In this document: positions 27,876 to 37,007 of the stretch, piece by piece
Position numbering within the stretch: position 1 is the first letter of the stretch
Layout: every line of letters starts with the position of its first letter
Assembly (NCBI RefSeq): GCF_026239555.1
Contig: NZ_JAPIVP010000008.1
Span: forward strand, 124,001-188,000
Source: Pedobacter sp. PF22-3
Lineage (GTDB): Bacteria > Bacteroidota > Bacteroidia > Sphingobacteriales > Sphingobacteriaceae
Reading direction: 5' to 3'
Length of the DNA stretch: 64,000 nucleotides
Made by a program: the position numbers and the translations under genes
Notes under the pieces: generated by a model
Databases searched by the model: none
Told to the model about the DNA's origin: nothing
The model's input: the letters and a program-made list of their open reading frames with translations, nothing else

Positions 27876-28445
27876 ATGGGTAGCGCACTTTTTGAACACA
27901 TTAATAAATTTATAGATTGGAGTACCGATGAACAGGAAATTCTTGCACCCTTTCTCCAATCTTTATCTGTTAAAAAGAAGGGCTTTTTACTGGAACAGGG
28001 GCAGACCTGCAGGGCAAATTATTTTGTAGTAAAAGGCTGCCTTAGGCTATATTTCATCGATATAAAAGGTGCCGAACAGACCACTCAATTTGCTATTGAA
28101 AACTGGTGGATTACCGATCTAACCAGCTTTCTTTTTCAGGAGCATTCTGAATTTTACATACAGGCGGCGGAGCCGACTGAAGTGATCGCGATTGAAAACC
28201 ATCATTACGATGAAATGTTCTATAAATTGCCAAAGCTGGAACGGTATTTTAGATTGATTCTCCAAAAAAACCATCAGGCATCGCAAAGAAGGATAAAATT
28301 CCTCTATAGCCAAACAGCAGAAGAAAGATACCACCATTTTAATCAGTTATTTCCCGAGTTTGTACAACGCGTGCCCCAGTATATGCTGGCTTCTTATCTT
28401 GGCTTTACACCAGAATTTTTAAGTAAGATCAGGGCAAAGAAATAG
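27876..28445 (+). CDS. Crp/Fnr family transcriptional regulator
   Basis: A 189-residue regulator. The cyclic-nucleotide-binding-like beta barrel spans about 20-115 (LLEQGQTCRANYFVVKGCLR, then LYFIDIKGAEQTTQFAIENW). A helix 120-145 is followed by a winged helix-turn-helix whose recognition part is YMLASYLGFTPEFLSKIRAK at the very end. No Fe-S cysteine cluster is seen. This short type is common in Bacteroidota as Crp/Fnr-like regulators with unknown ligand. The AhpD-like gene downstream is a possible target (inference). Confidence 0.9.
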   Translation: MGSALFEHINKFIDWSTDEQEILAPFLQSLSVKKKGFLLEQGQTCRANYFVVKGCLRLYFIDIKGAEQTTQFAIENWWITDLTSFLFQEHSEFYIQAAEPTEVIAIENHHYDEMFYKLPKLERYFRLILQKNHQASQRRIKFLYSQTAEERYHHFNQLFPEFVQRVPQYMLASYLGFTPEFLSKIRAKK

Positions 28446-28510
28446 TGGTTGTTAACCGCAAAGTCCGCAGAGAAAGAACCGCGAAGCACGCAGCGTTGGG
28501 CTTATTGATT

Positions 28511-28610
28511 TTCGTCATTTCGACTGGAGCGAAGCGGAATGGAGAAATCTGTAAGTTCTGTTATTAAATAAATTACCCATCGATTTCTCAACACCGCACG
28601 AAATGACGAA
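28511..28610. repeat. REP element, family D, copy 1
   Basis: TTCGTCATTTCG at 28511-28522 pairs exactly with CGAAATGACGAA at 28599-28610. Inside, GGAGAAATC pairs with GATTTCTC. The string ACTGGAGCGAAGCGGAATGG recurs in altered form at 38661, 40813 and 57172. It occupies the 341-base gap 28446-28786, where nothing else but a decayed similar sequence is seen. Confidence 0.75.
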
Positions 28611-28786
28611 TCGGATAAATTTTTCGAGTAAAATTAAATGGCGAACTAACAGGACTTTTAACCCTACTTAGTGCACTTTACGAAAGTCTCTGTGCCTTTA
28701 CAGTTAGAAAATTCATTTCTTAAACTACATTAAGTTTTTTCAGGATCGGGATACTGAACTTTACATCGTAATCAAAAACAAATAAA

Positions 28787-29221
28787 ATGGAAAGTAGAAT
28801 TGATATCCCAAAAGTAGAACCTGCAGCTTACCAGGCCATGTATGGTTTAGAGAAATATTTATCAACCAGTAAACTAGATCCGATTCTTTTAGAATTGATT
28901 AAAATGCGTGCCTCACAAATTAACGGCTGTGCATTTTGTTTAAATATGCACGCAACTGATTCCCGTAAGATAGGCGAAACCGAACAACGTTTGTATTTAT
29001 TAAATGCCTGGAGAGAAACAACCATGTTTACGGCACAAGAAGAAGCTGTTTTGGCTTTAACAGAAGAAGTAACCTTAATCAGTCACCATGTTTCTGATGC
29101 GACCTACCAAAAAGCGGCAAGCTTTTTTAACGAGCAGGAATTAGCGCAAATTATCATGGCAATAGTGACCATAAATGCCTGGAACAGGTTAGCCATTACC
29201 GCTAAAGTGATGGTTGGATAA
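28787..29221 (+). CDS. AhpD-like carboxymuconolactone decarboxylase-family protein
   Basis: A 144-residue alpha-helical protein of the AhpD/CMD fold. The redox motif Cys48-Ala-Phe-Cys51 with His55 (INGCAFCLNMHA) is that of AhpD-type peroxidases and alkylhydroperoxidase-like proteins, rather than of a true decarboxylase. The C-terminal ITINAWNRLAITAKV segment also fits. The likely role is reduction of peroxides or disulfide exchange, with unknown partner. It follows the Crp/Fnr-like gene in the same direction, with 341 bases between, so it is probably its own unit. Confidence 0.9.
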   Translation: MESRIDIPKVEPAAYQAMYGLEKYLSTSKLDPILLELIKMRASQINGCAFCLNMHATDSRKIGETEQRLYLLNAWRETTMFTAQEEAVLALTEEVTLISHHVSDATYQKAASFFNEQELAQIIMAIVTINAWNRLAITAKVMVG

Positions 29222-29241
29222 TTAGATTCCTCTTTCAGTTT

Positions 29242-29306
29242 ATCACAAAGACACGATAACACCTGGTTAATGTTTAAAATAACCTGGTACTTTGTGTCTT
29301 TGTGGT
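29242..29306. repeat. Inverted repeat, CACAAAGACAC type
   Basis: ATCACAAAGACAC at 29242-29254 pairs with GTGTCTTTGTGGT at 29294-29306 (12 of 13). ACCTGGTTA inside pairs partly with TAACCTGGT as a direct copy. It lies between the convergent AhpD-like and methyltransferase genes and may act as a terminator for either. Confidence 0.6.
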
Positions 29307-29333
29307 TTAAAGTTGAACACTAAAGGGCCAAAT

Positions 29334-30518
29334 TTACAGCACCCTTAATAACAATCCCTTTAAGTATTCTCCTTCAGGAAAAGAAATCCTTACCGGATGA
29401 TCTTCCGGTTGGCAGAATTGTTTAATAATCTGGACTTCCTTACCGGCATCAAGCGCTGCCCAGGCAATAATCTGTTTAAAAGTTTCGATATCAACGGCAC
29501 CAGAACAAGAGAAAGTTGCCAAAAGCCCACCTTTTTCCAGCAAAAGCATACCTAAACGGTTTAAATCTTTATAAGCCCTTGCTGCGCGATCTAATGCCGA
29601 ACGAGACGGGGCATATTTAGGTGGATCAAGCACAATTACATCAAACAATTCACCAGCTTCTTTAAATGCCCTGAGTTGTTTGTTCACATCCGACTGGATG
29701 GCTGTTACTTTATTGCCATCAAATTGGTTCAAAATTACGTTTTGCTTCAAGGTTTCAACAGCTAAACCTGAACTATCTACACTGGTAACACTTGCAGCAT
29801 CATTCGCTAAGCTATTCAAGCTAAAACCACCACTATAGCTAAAACAGTCCAAAACCTTTTTACCTTTTGTGTAACTGGCTAAAATACTTCGGTTATCGCG
29901 TTGGTCGCAGTAAAAACCTGATTTTTGTCCTTCTGCAATATTGATATGATATATAATCCCGTTCTCTTTTACCTCTAAAAATTCTGGTGGATTTTCTCCC
30001 CAAAGTAATCCATTCTCAATTGGTAAACCCTCGTGGGTACGCGCGGTAGCATCACTTTTATCGAATATTCCTTTTGGATTTAATTCAGTTTTTAAAATTT
30101 CTACAAGCTCTGCTTTTACTTTCTCTATTCCAGAGCTTAAAATCTGCAACGAAAGGAAATCGGCATATTGGTCAACAATTAAGCCTGGCAGAAAATCGGC
30201 TTCACTAAAAACCAAACGACAAGTATTGGTCTCTTCGTTTAAAATAAATTGACGCGAAGCAATGGCTTGTTTTAAACGGTTCTGGTACCAGCTACTATCA
30301 ATGGCCTGCGTTTCGTCCCATTCTAACAAGCGAACGGCAACACGCGAATTGCTGTTGAAATATCCATAGGCCAGAAATTCATGATCGAAAGCAAAAACTT
30401 TTACAACATCACCATCTTCGGGTTTTCCTTTAATTTTTTCCAATGCTCCAGAAAATACCCATGGGTGTCTTTGTAATGCCGCTTTTTCTTTGCCCTTTTT
30501 TAATATGATTTCTACCAT
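29334..30518 (-). CDS. rlmI: Class I rRNA large-subunit methyltransferase (RlmI-like)
   Basis: A 394-residue cytoplasmic SAM-dependent enzyme that methylates a cytosine (C5) in 23S rRNA in the RlmI family. The N-terminal PUA domain (about 1-75) has HPWVFSGALEKIKG. A linker domain follows, then the Rossmann fold: SAM motif LDCFSYSGGFSLNSLANDA (near 215-240) and the catalytic-site motif VIVLDPPKYAP (near 290). The FSCSGAVD loop near 350 carries the conserved Cys. Length is normal. Its exact target base is by family only. Single gene. Confidence 0.9.
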   Translation of the reverse strand: MVEIILKKGKEKAALQRHPWVFSGALEKIKGKPEDGDVVKVFAFDHEFLAYGYFNSNSRVAVRLLEWDETQAIDSSWYQNRLKQAIASRQFILNEETNTCRLVFSEADFLPGLIVDQYADFLSLQILSSGIEKVKAELVEILKTELNPKGIFDKSDATARTHEGLPIENGLLWGENPPEFLEVKENGIIYHINIAEGQKSGFYCDQRDNRSILASYTKGKKVLDCFSYSGGFSLNSLANDAASVTSVDSSGLAVETLKQNVILNQFDGNKVTAIQSDVNKQLRAFKEAGELFDVIVLDPPKYAPSRSALDRAARAYKDLNRLGMLLLEKGGLLATFSCSGAVDIETFKQIIAWAALDAGKEVQIIKQFCQPEDHPVRISFPEGEYLKGLLLRVL

Positions 30519-30723
30519 CCTGCAAAGGTAATTAAAAGAGGGATAATGTTAAATGTAATATGGACGATGTAAGATTTATGGGTGTAACGTTCGGCGCTTA
30601 GCGAAAGATAATAAGTTTGGAGTTGAGAGGAGGGATTTTGGAGTGCTGTAGACCAGCCCTGTACCGCAGAACGCTCTGCGCAGAATACTCAACGCTTTGC
30701 AAAAATTGCCAACCGCCTGGCGC

Positions 30724-31734
30724 TTACCGCTTATTCACCAGCTCCGTATCTAAAACCCTGGTTTCGAATTCGGTTATTGGCCTTTTAGCCTCAATCATTG
30801 AAATTAATAATTCGGTAGCTACCTGACCCATTTCAAATGCAGGCTGCTTCACTGAAGTTAGGGATGGCGAAAATAAATCGACCAGGTTGGAATTGGTAAA
30901 ACCTGCAATTGCAAGTTTACGCGCCACCTCAGGATTGGTTTTCTTTAGTGCCATAATACAGCCTGTAGTTAAGCGGTCGCTTGAAATAAAAATCCCGTCA
31001 GGAGCAAGCGGTAAAAGTTCTTTCACCGCTTGCTCCAGTTCTGCGTTATGCATCCCGCCATGCTGGCAATATTTCACCAGTTCGGGTCTAAATTCGATAT
31101 GATATTTAGCTAAAGCGGCTGTATAACCTGCCAATCTTTCTTTCGTTATGGAGAGGTTTTCAGAATTCGTTAAATGGGCGATAATTCTTTTTCCTGACAG
31201 TATAAGGTGTTCTGTGGCATCAAACGAGCCCTTAAAGTTATTGGCAATTACTTTATGGGTTTCAAAATCCACAGGCACGCGATCAAAAAATACTATGGGT
31301 AAACCTTTAGCATACAATTGCCTTAGATAATCAATATCCTGCGTTTCAGATGATAAAGCAATCAGCAAACCATCAATAGAACGCGATGCCAGGTGTTCTA
31401 CGTTTAGTTTTTCCTGCTTGTATGATTCGTGACTTTGAGAAATAATCACATGATAATCTTTATCATAAGCGATTGATTCGATGCCATTGATCACCTGCGA
31501 AAAAAAGTTGTTGGCAATTTCGCTCACAATAATGCCGATAGAATAACTCCGGCGTTCTTTTAAGCTACGGGCAATAGGATTGGCGCGGTAATTAACCTTT
31601 TCGGCATAGGCCAAAACCAGTTTTTTAGTCTCTTCACTTATTTCGTAACGGTCTCTTAAAGCTCTGGAAACCGTAGATGTAGACAGTCCGAGTGCTTTAG
31701 CAATATCCTTAATGGTAGATGTTTCAAATCTCAT
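30724..31734 (-). CDS. LacI family transcriptional regulator of the pectin locus
   Basis: A 336-residue repressor. The N-terminal helix-turn-helix STIKDIAKALGLSTSTVSRA (6-25) is followed by the hinge NPIARSLKERR (about 52-62) and a periplasmic-binding-protein-like sugar domain (64-336). The 5' end lies next to susC on the opposite strand with a 261-base spacer carrying LacI-type operators at 31819 and 31944. That position makes it the probable repressor of the pectin genes, with an uronate or oligouronide as inducer (inference). TonB-type sensor systems are absent from the locus. Confidence 0.92.
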   Translation of the reverse strand: MRFETSTIKDIAKALGLSTSTVSRALRDRYEISEETKKLVLAYAEKVNYRANPIARSLKERRSYSIGIIVSEIANNFFSQVINGIESIAYDKDYHVIISQSHESYKQEKLNVEHLASRSIDGLLIALSSETQDIDYLRQLYAKGLPIVFFDRVPVDFETHKVIANNFKGSFDATEHLILSGKRIIAHLTNSENLSITKERLAGYTAALAKYHIEFRPELVKYCQHGGMHNAELEQAVKELLPLAPDGIFISSDRLTTGCIMALKKTNPEVARKLAIAGFTNSNLVDLFSPSLTSVKQPAFEMGQVATELLISMIEAKRPITEFETRVLDTELVNKR

Positions 31735-31818
31735 GTTCGTATTGCGTACAAGTTACAAAAAATATCTCTTAAGGTGGATTTACACCACAACATTAATAAA
31801 CGTTAATGTAACGTTTTT

Positions 31819-31832
31819 GGGAACGTTTGCAC
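31819..31832. promoter_or_regulatory. Putative LacI-type operator upstream of susC (distal)
   Basis: GGGAACGTTTGCAC, read on the minus strand as GTGCAAACGTTCCC, agrees with the half-site TGCAA-n-CG-n-T seen elsewhere and with the minus-strand reading of 57140-57153. It lies in the divergent spacer between the LacI gene and susC. Confidence 0.45.
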
Positions 31833-31896
31833 ACTTTTTTAGTTAAATCTGATTTCAATTGCTTTTTAGTTTGTAAAATTGTTAACCCAATGTAAC

Positions 31897-31904
31897 CAAA
31901 TATA
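31897..31904 (-). promoter_or_regulatory. Possible promoter -7 box of the LacI gene
   Basis: On the minus strand the sequence is TATATTTG, an exact TAnnTTTG match, 163 bases before the LacI start. The long leader makes the assignment uncertain. Confidence 0.35.
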
Positions 31905-31943
31905 AAACAACTATAACATCTCGAAAAAGAATTATATTCTACA

Positions 31944-31957
31944 TGCAAGCGATTGCA
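31944..31957. promoter_or_regulatory. LacI-type operator before susC (proximal)
   Basis: TGCAAGCGATTGCA is a near-perfect palindrome with a CG centre, 39 bases before the susC start. It shares the TGCAA-n-CG-n-TTGCA layout of the xylose operator at 3482. Confidence 0.6.
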
Positions 31958-31995
31958 GCACCTTAAATAACCAAATAACTTCAAATAAATAAACT

Positions 31996-34900
31996 ATGAG
32001 CAGAGTTCTACTCTTTTTAGCATTTTTCTCTTTTTTTGGATCTTCCATAGTACATGCACAAAGCAGGCAGGTTACCGGAACGGTAAAGGATAAAACTACA
32101 GGACAATCCTTGGTTGGCGTTAGCGTAACCGTTAAAGATTCGAAGATAGGAGCAAGCACAGATGCCAATGGTGTTTACAAAATAATGGTGCCTGCTAAAG
32201 ATGCCATTTTGGTATTTACCTACATCGGTTATAAAACCCGTACCATTTCCGTTGGCAGCCAATCAAAGACAGATGTAATTTTAGAAGAAGATGCCAATAC
32301 TTTGCAAGAAGTTACCGTAAATGTGGGTTATGGAACTGTACGCAAGAAAGACCTCACCGGAGCAGTTTCATCGGTAGGTGCTGATGTAATTGCCGCCGCT
32401 CCTGTTTCTTCTGCGCTTGAAGCCATACAAGGACGCGTAGCTGGTATTAATATTTCAACTTCAGAAGGTTCGCCAGATGCACAAATTAATGTGAGGGTAA
32501 GAGGAGGCGGATCTATTACGGGCGACAATTCGCCACTTTATATTGTTGATGGCTTTCCTGTAACTTCTATAGCGGACATTGCACCGCAAGATATCGAATC
32601 AATTGATGTATTAAAGGATGCGTCATCAACAGCCATTTACGGCTCAAGAGGAGCTAATGGTGTGATACTGGTTACCACTAAAAACAGTAAAGACGGAAAA
32701 ACCAATATTACCTATAATGTTTTCGGGGGAACCAGAAAATTAGCTAGAAAACTGGATGTTTTATCTGCTTCTGATTATGTGCACTGGCAATACGAACGCG
32801 CATTATTAGATGGTTCATTAACAGATTACACGCAATATTTCGGGAATTACCAGGATATAGATTTATATGATAATATTGCTGAAAATAATTGGCAGGATTT
32901 GGTATTCGGACGTACCGGAGCAACCTTTAACCAGAATTTAAGCATTACCGGTGGAAGCGACAAAACCAAATACAGCCTAAGCCATAGCTTTGTTACCGAT
33001 AAGGCCATTATGCAAATGTCTGATTTTAAGAGACAAAATATCAATTTCAAGCTGAATCATAAATTGTACGATGCTTTGACATTAGATTTTGGGTTTCGCT
33101 ATGCTGATACTAAAACAAATGGCGGTGGTACCAATGAGCAAAATGAAAAGTCATCTGCAGATTCACGACTGAAGTATGCCATCTTATACCCATCGTTTCC
33201 GGTACCAGGGCTAACCGCATCAACAGATACCAATGATGAATTTAACCTATATAATCCTTTGGTAGCCATTTCTGATAACAACCAGTATGCGCACCGTAAA
33301 ACCTATAATGTTAACGCAGCAGCAACTTACGAAATCATTGATAATTTAAAACTTCGGTCTGAAGTAGGTTACGATGGATTTAGGAATGATCAGGATCGCT
33401 TTTACGGTATTACAACGTACTATGTAAAAAACCTGGCTGATTATCCTAACCTGCCTACACTCAACTCCATGAATACCACCAGAAATAGTTTTAGGAATAC
33501 GAATACACTTAATTATAGCTTTAGTAAAATCCTTGGCAAAAGCCATAACCTAAATGTTTTATTAGGACAGGAATTTCTAAAAACGGAGCAGAACACCTTA
33601 ACTACTGAAGTGCATGGCTTTCCAAAAACATTTACATTCGACCAAACCAGGGTATTAACCACACAGGGTAAAGCTTCCATAATAGATAACAATTTTTTAC
33701 CCGATGATAAATTATTCTCTTTTTTTGGTAGGGCCAATTATGATTATAAAGGTAAATACCTGTTAAGTGCAACATTTAGGGCCGATGGTTCTTCTAAATT
33801 CTCTGCCGTAAACCACTGGGGTTATTTTCCATCGGTTTCGGCCGGCTGGAGAATCTCTCAGGAAGACTTCATGAACGATACAAAATCCTGGTTAACGGAT
33901 CTAAAGTTAAGGGGAAGTTATGGTGCCGCAGGTAACAACAATATCCCTCCGGGACAAATAACCCAATCATTCCAAAATTATAACACCACCTGGATAAATG
34001 GTTTCAACAACTACTGGGCGGCATCGAAAATCATGGCAAACCCCGATTTAAAGTGGGAAACAACGATTACGAGAAACATCGGTCTGGATTTTGCTTTATT
34101 TAACTCGAAAGTTACGGGTACAATCGATGCCTACTTAAATAAAACGAAAGACCTCTTGATCTTATTCCCTGTTGGAGGTACAGGCTATGATGCACAGTAC
34201 CGTAACCTGGGCCAAACACAGAATAAAGGCTTGGAATTTTCATTGAACTGGAACGCGATAAAAGAAAAGAATTTCGACCTAACAGTCAATGCAAACATCA
34301 GCTTTAACCGCAACAAGGTGATTTCTTTAGGCTCGGTTAAAAACATCAACGGTACCTCGGGATGGGCTTCAACAGAAGTTGGCGTAGATTATCTGGTAGA
34401 AGAAGGAGCATCAATTGGCCGTATTTACGGATATAAAAGTGCCGGCAGGTACGAAGTATCTGATTTTACCGGCTATAATGCTACAAGTGGCAAATGGACA
34501 TTAAAGCCAGGCGTAGTTGATGCGACTTCATTTGTTGGCACGGTACGCCCGGGCACAATGAAAATCGAAGACATTTCCGGAGATGGAAAAATTGACTTAT
34601 CAGACCGGTCTATCATCGGTAATACCAACCCATTAAACACCGGTGGTTTCTCGCTTAATTCGAGAATTTACAATTTTGATATTGGTGCTTTCTTTAACTG
34701 GAGTTATGGTAACGACGTATATAATGCCAATAAAATCGAGTACACCTCTACCAGCAAATACGCTTCAAGAAACATGATTTCGGTTATGGAAAGCGGACAG
34801 CGCTGGACAAATTTAAGGGCAGATGGAACGATCAGTAACGATCCTGCCGAATTAACGGCCATGAATACAAACACCACTTTATGGTCGCCATATACCAAAA

Positions 34901-35178
34901 CTTTTGTACTAAGCGATTGGGCTGTAGAAGATGGTTCATTTTTAAGGTTATCAACCCTTACGCTAGGTTATACCTTGCCTGAAAAAATATCGCGCAAGCT
35001 AAAAATGAAAAAATTAAGGTTTTATGCTTCTGCTTATAACGTGTGGCTATGGACCAATTATACCGGTTTCGATCCAGAGGTTTCGACCAGACGGAATACA
35101 CCGCTTACACCGGGCGTTGATTACTCTGCTTATCCAAGAAGTAAATCTTACTTATTCGGACTAAACGTTAATTTTTAG
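31996..35178 (+). CDS. susC: SusC/RagA-type TonB-dependent outer-membrane transporter
   Basis: A 1060-residue outer-membrane transporter. Signal peptide 1-22, carboxypeptidase-regulatory-like domain about 25-99, then the TonB-box region EVTVNVGYGTVRKKDLTGAV and the plug (about 115-230, with INVRVRGGGSITGDNSPLYI and SIDVLKDASSTAIYGSRGAN). The remaining 800 residues are the barrel, with the SusC C-terminal pattern. It pairs with the SusD 22 bases downstream. Given its neighbours, it should import pectic oligosaccharides into the periplasm. There is no N-terminal STN extension for anti-sigma signalling, which agrees with control by a LacI repressor. Confidence 0.95.
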   Translation: MSRVLLFLAFFSFFGSSIVHAQSRQVTGTVKDKTTGQSLVGVSVTVKDSKIGASTDANGVYKIMVPAKDAILVFTYIGYKTRTISVGSQSKTDVILEEDANTLQEVTVNVGYGTVRKKDLTGAVSSVGADVIAAAPVSSALEAIQGRVAGINISTSEGSPDAQINVRVRGGGSITGDNSPLYIVDGFPVTSIADIAPQDIESIDVLKDASSTAIYGSRGANGVILVTTKNSKDGKTNITYNVFGGTRKLARKLDVLSASDYVHWQYERALLDGSLTDYTQYFGNYQDIDLYDNIAENNWQDLVFGRTGATFNQNLSITGGSDKTKYSLSHSFVTDKAIMQMSDFKRQNINFKLNHKLYDALTLDFGFRYADTKTNGGGTNEQNEKSSADSRLKYAILYPSFPVPGLTASTDTNDEFNLYNPLVAISDNNQYAHRKTYNVNAAATYEIIDNLKLRSEVGYDGFRNDQDRFYGITTYYVKNLADYPNLPTLNSMNTTRNSFRNTNTLNYSFSKILGKSHNLNVLLGQEFLKTEQNTLTTEVHGFPKTFTFDQTRVLTTQGKASIIDNNFLPDDKLFSFFGRANYDYKGKYLLSATFRADGSSKFSAVNHWGYFPSVSAGWRISQEDFMNDTKSWLTDLKLRGSYGAAGNNNIPPGQITQSFQNYNTTWINGFNNYWAASKIMANPDLKWETTITRNIGLDFALFNSKVTGTIDAYLNKTKDLLILFPVGGTGYDAQYRNLGQTQNKGLEFSLNWNAIKEKNFDLTVNANISFNRNKVISLGSVKNINGTSGWASTEVGVDYLVEEGASIGRIYGYKSAGRYEVSDFTGYNATSGKWTLKPGVVDATSFVGTVRPGTMKIEDISGDGKIDLSDRSIIGNTNPLNTGGFSLNSRIYNFDIGAFFNWSYGNDVYNANKIEYTSTSKYASRNMISVMESGQRWTNLRADGTISNDPAELTAMNTNTTLWSPYTKTFVLSDWAVEDGSFLRLSTLTLGYTLPEKISRKLKMKKLRFYASAYNVWLWTNYTGFDPEVSTRRNTPLTPGVDYSAYPRSKSYLFGLNVNF

Positions 35179-35200
35179 AAGACCATTCAATTTCAAGAAA

Positions 35201-36997
35201 ATGAAAAAAGTTATATATACGTTATTTGTAATTGCAGGAATAACATTTGTGAGTAGCTGTAAAAAAACGTTAGATGCACCAACAAAATCTTCATTAGATG
35301 AGTCTGTAATTTTCTCTACGCCAAGTTTAGCTGAAGGCTCCATAGCGGGAATACTTCAATCATTTGGAGAAACCAATTCTTACAGGGGCCGTTTTTTAGT
35401 ATTCTACGGGCTTAATAATGATACTGAAGTATACAACACTTTGAAATCGGTTGATGATGACAAAGCAAAACTATCTAACTACAACTGTAATGTGAACAAC
35501 AGCCAAATGAACACTACAGATAATGCATGGGCTAAATTTTATGAAGGTATTGAAAGGGCGAACCTGGCCATAAAGGGTATTAGAACCTATGGCAACATAG
35601 AAAGTAACCCCGCAATGGCGCAGATTCTTGGTGAAATTTTAACATTAAGAGCTGTTTTATACAACGACCTTATAAAAGGCTGGGGCGACGTGCCGGCACG
35701 CTTTGAACCTATTAGTAGCGCAACAGCTTACCTGCCAAGAAGCGACCGTGATGTAATTTACAAACAATTACTGGCTGATTTAAATGAAGCTGCAGGTTAC
35801 CTGCCTTGGCCTGGCGAGAACACCACAACAGCGAAAGTAGAGCGGGTAAATAAGGCTTTTGCAAAAGGCTTAAGGGCACGTTTGGCATTAGCCGCAGGTG
35901 GTTACGCACAGCGCCTGGATGGAACAACAAAATTAAGTTCAGATCCGGAACTATCACACGATAAAATGTATGCCATTGCCAAAAAAGAGTGTATTGAGAT
36001 TATTAACAGTGGCAAATTAAGGCTCCTTGGATTTGAAGAAGTTTTTAGAAAACTGAATGAGGAAGCCGGTGCGGCTGGTTTAGAGTCGATGTGGGAAATC
36101 CCATTTAGCGATGGCCGGGGCCGTGTAATTTTTGATTTGGGCATAAGACACATTAAAACAGACCAGTACACTGGTCAGAACAAAGGCGGAACCGATGGAC
36201 CGAACCCAATTATGTTATACGAGTATGATAATGATGATGTTCGTAGAGACGTAACAGTAGTGCCTTATGAGTGGGACGGTGGTGATGGAACAAAAGGAGC
36301 AATACAGGTCCCTTCCTCGCTTGGTCGTTTATATTTTGGCAAATATCGGTACGAATGGATGAAAAGAAGGGTAACTGCAACCAATGATGATGGATTAAAC
36401 TGGATGTATATGCGTTATGCCGATGTTGTATTGATGGCTGCAGAAGCCGTTAATGATCTTGATGGACCGGCAGCAGCTGCGCCATATTTAAAAATGATCA
36501 GAGACAGGGCCTTCCCTACAGCACCTGCTAAAGTTACGGCTTTTATGGCTACGGCGACCGCATCTAAATCGGCCTTTTTTGATGCAATTGTAAATGAAAG
36601 GGCACTGGAATTTACAGGAGAAATGTTAAGAAAAAGCGATCTGATCCGCTGGAATTTACTGGGAACAAAACTGGCAGAAGCCAAAACTAAATTACAGCAA
36701 TTAGAAAACAGACAAGGCAAATATGCCGCCCTACCTGCCAAAATTTATTACCGGACAGCGACTAATGGAGAAACTGTAGAAATTTATGGACTAAAGTTTG
36801 GAGATACTGATGCGCAGGGCCTCGCTTTAGGCTACACTTCAAATAAAGCCTGGACCATGGTTACAACCGGAGAAACAGTATCTTACTGGAATGCGCTTTA
36901 TACCAAAGATCCGAACCTGCAGCAATATTGGCCAATATGGCAGGTATTCTTAGATTCATCAAACGGAATGTTAAACAATAAGCCTTTAAACTTATAA
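35201..36997 (+). CDS. susD: SusD/RagB-type surface glycan-binding lipoprotein
   Basis: A 598-residue lipoprotein with lipobox Cys20 (FVSSC). The TPR-like helical framework of SusD is visible in WAKFYEGIERANLAIKGIRT and EILTLRAVLYNDLIKGWGDV, and the C-terminal DRAFPTAPAK... NERALEFTGEMLRKSDLIRW segment is the usual RagB end. It caps the SusC barrel on the cell surface and binds incoming oligosaccharide. It begins 22 bases after susC and is followed after 10 bases by the DUF4957-like gene, one operon. Confidence 0.95.
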   Translation: MKKVIYTLFVIAGITFVSSCKKTLDAPTKSSLDESVIFSTPSLAEGSIAGILQSFGETNSYRGRFLVFYGLNNDTEVYNTLKSVDDDKAKLSNYNCNVNNSQMNTTDNAWAKFYEGIERANLAIKGIRTYGNIESNPAMAQILGEILTLRAVLYNDLIKGWGDVPARFEPISSATAYLPRSDRDVIYKQLLADLNEAAGYLPWPGENTTTAKVERVNKAFAKGLRARLALAAGGYAQRLDGTTKLSSDPELSHDKMYAIAKKECIEIINSGKLRLLGFEEVFRKLNEEAGAAGLESMWEIPFSDGRGRVIFDLGIRHIKTDQYTGQNKGGTDGPNPIMLYEYDNDDVRRDVTVVPYEWDGGDGTKGAIQVPSSLGRLYFGKYRYEWMKRRVTATNDDGLNWMYMRYADVVLMAAEAVNDLDGPAAAAPYLKMIRDRAFPTAPAKVTAFMATATASKSAFFDAIVNERALEFTGEMLRKSDLIRWNLLGTKLAEAKTKLQQLENRQGKYAALPAKIYYRTATNGETVEIYGLKFGDTDAQGLALGYTSNKAWTMVTTGETVSYWNALYTKDPNLQQYWPIWQVFLDSSNGMLNNKPLNL

Positions 36998-37007
36998 ACC
37001 AGAGGTT

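Noticed and set aside
31793..31984. 63-codon open frame in the LacI/susC spacer
   Set aside because: It covers the divergent promoter and operator region, and has no start signal or family resemblance.
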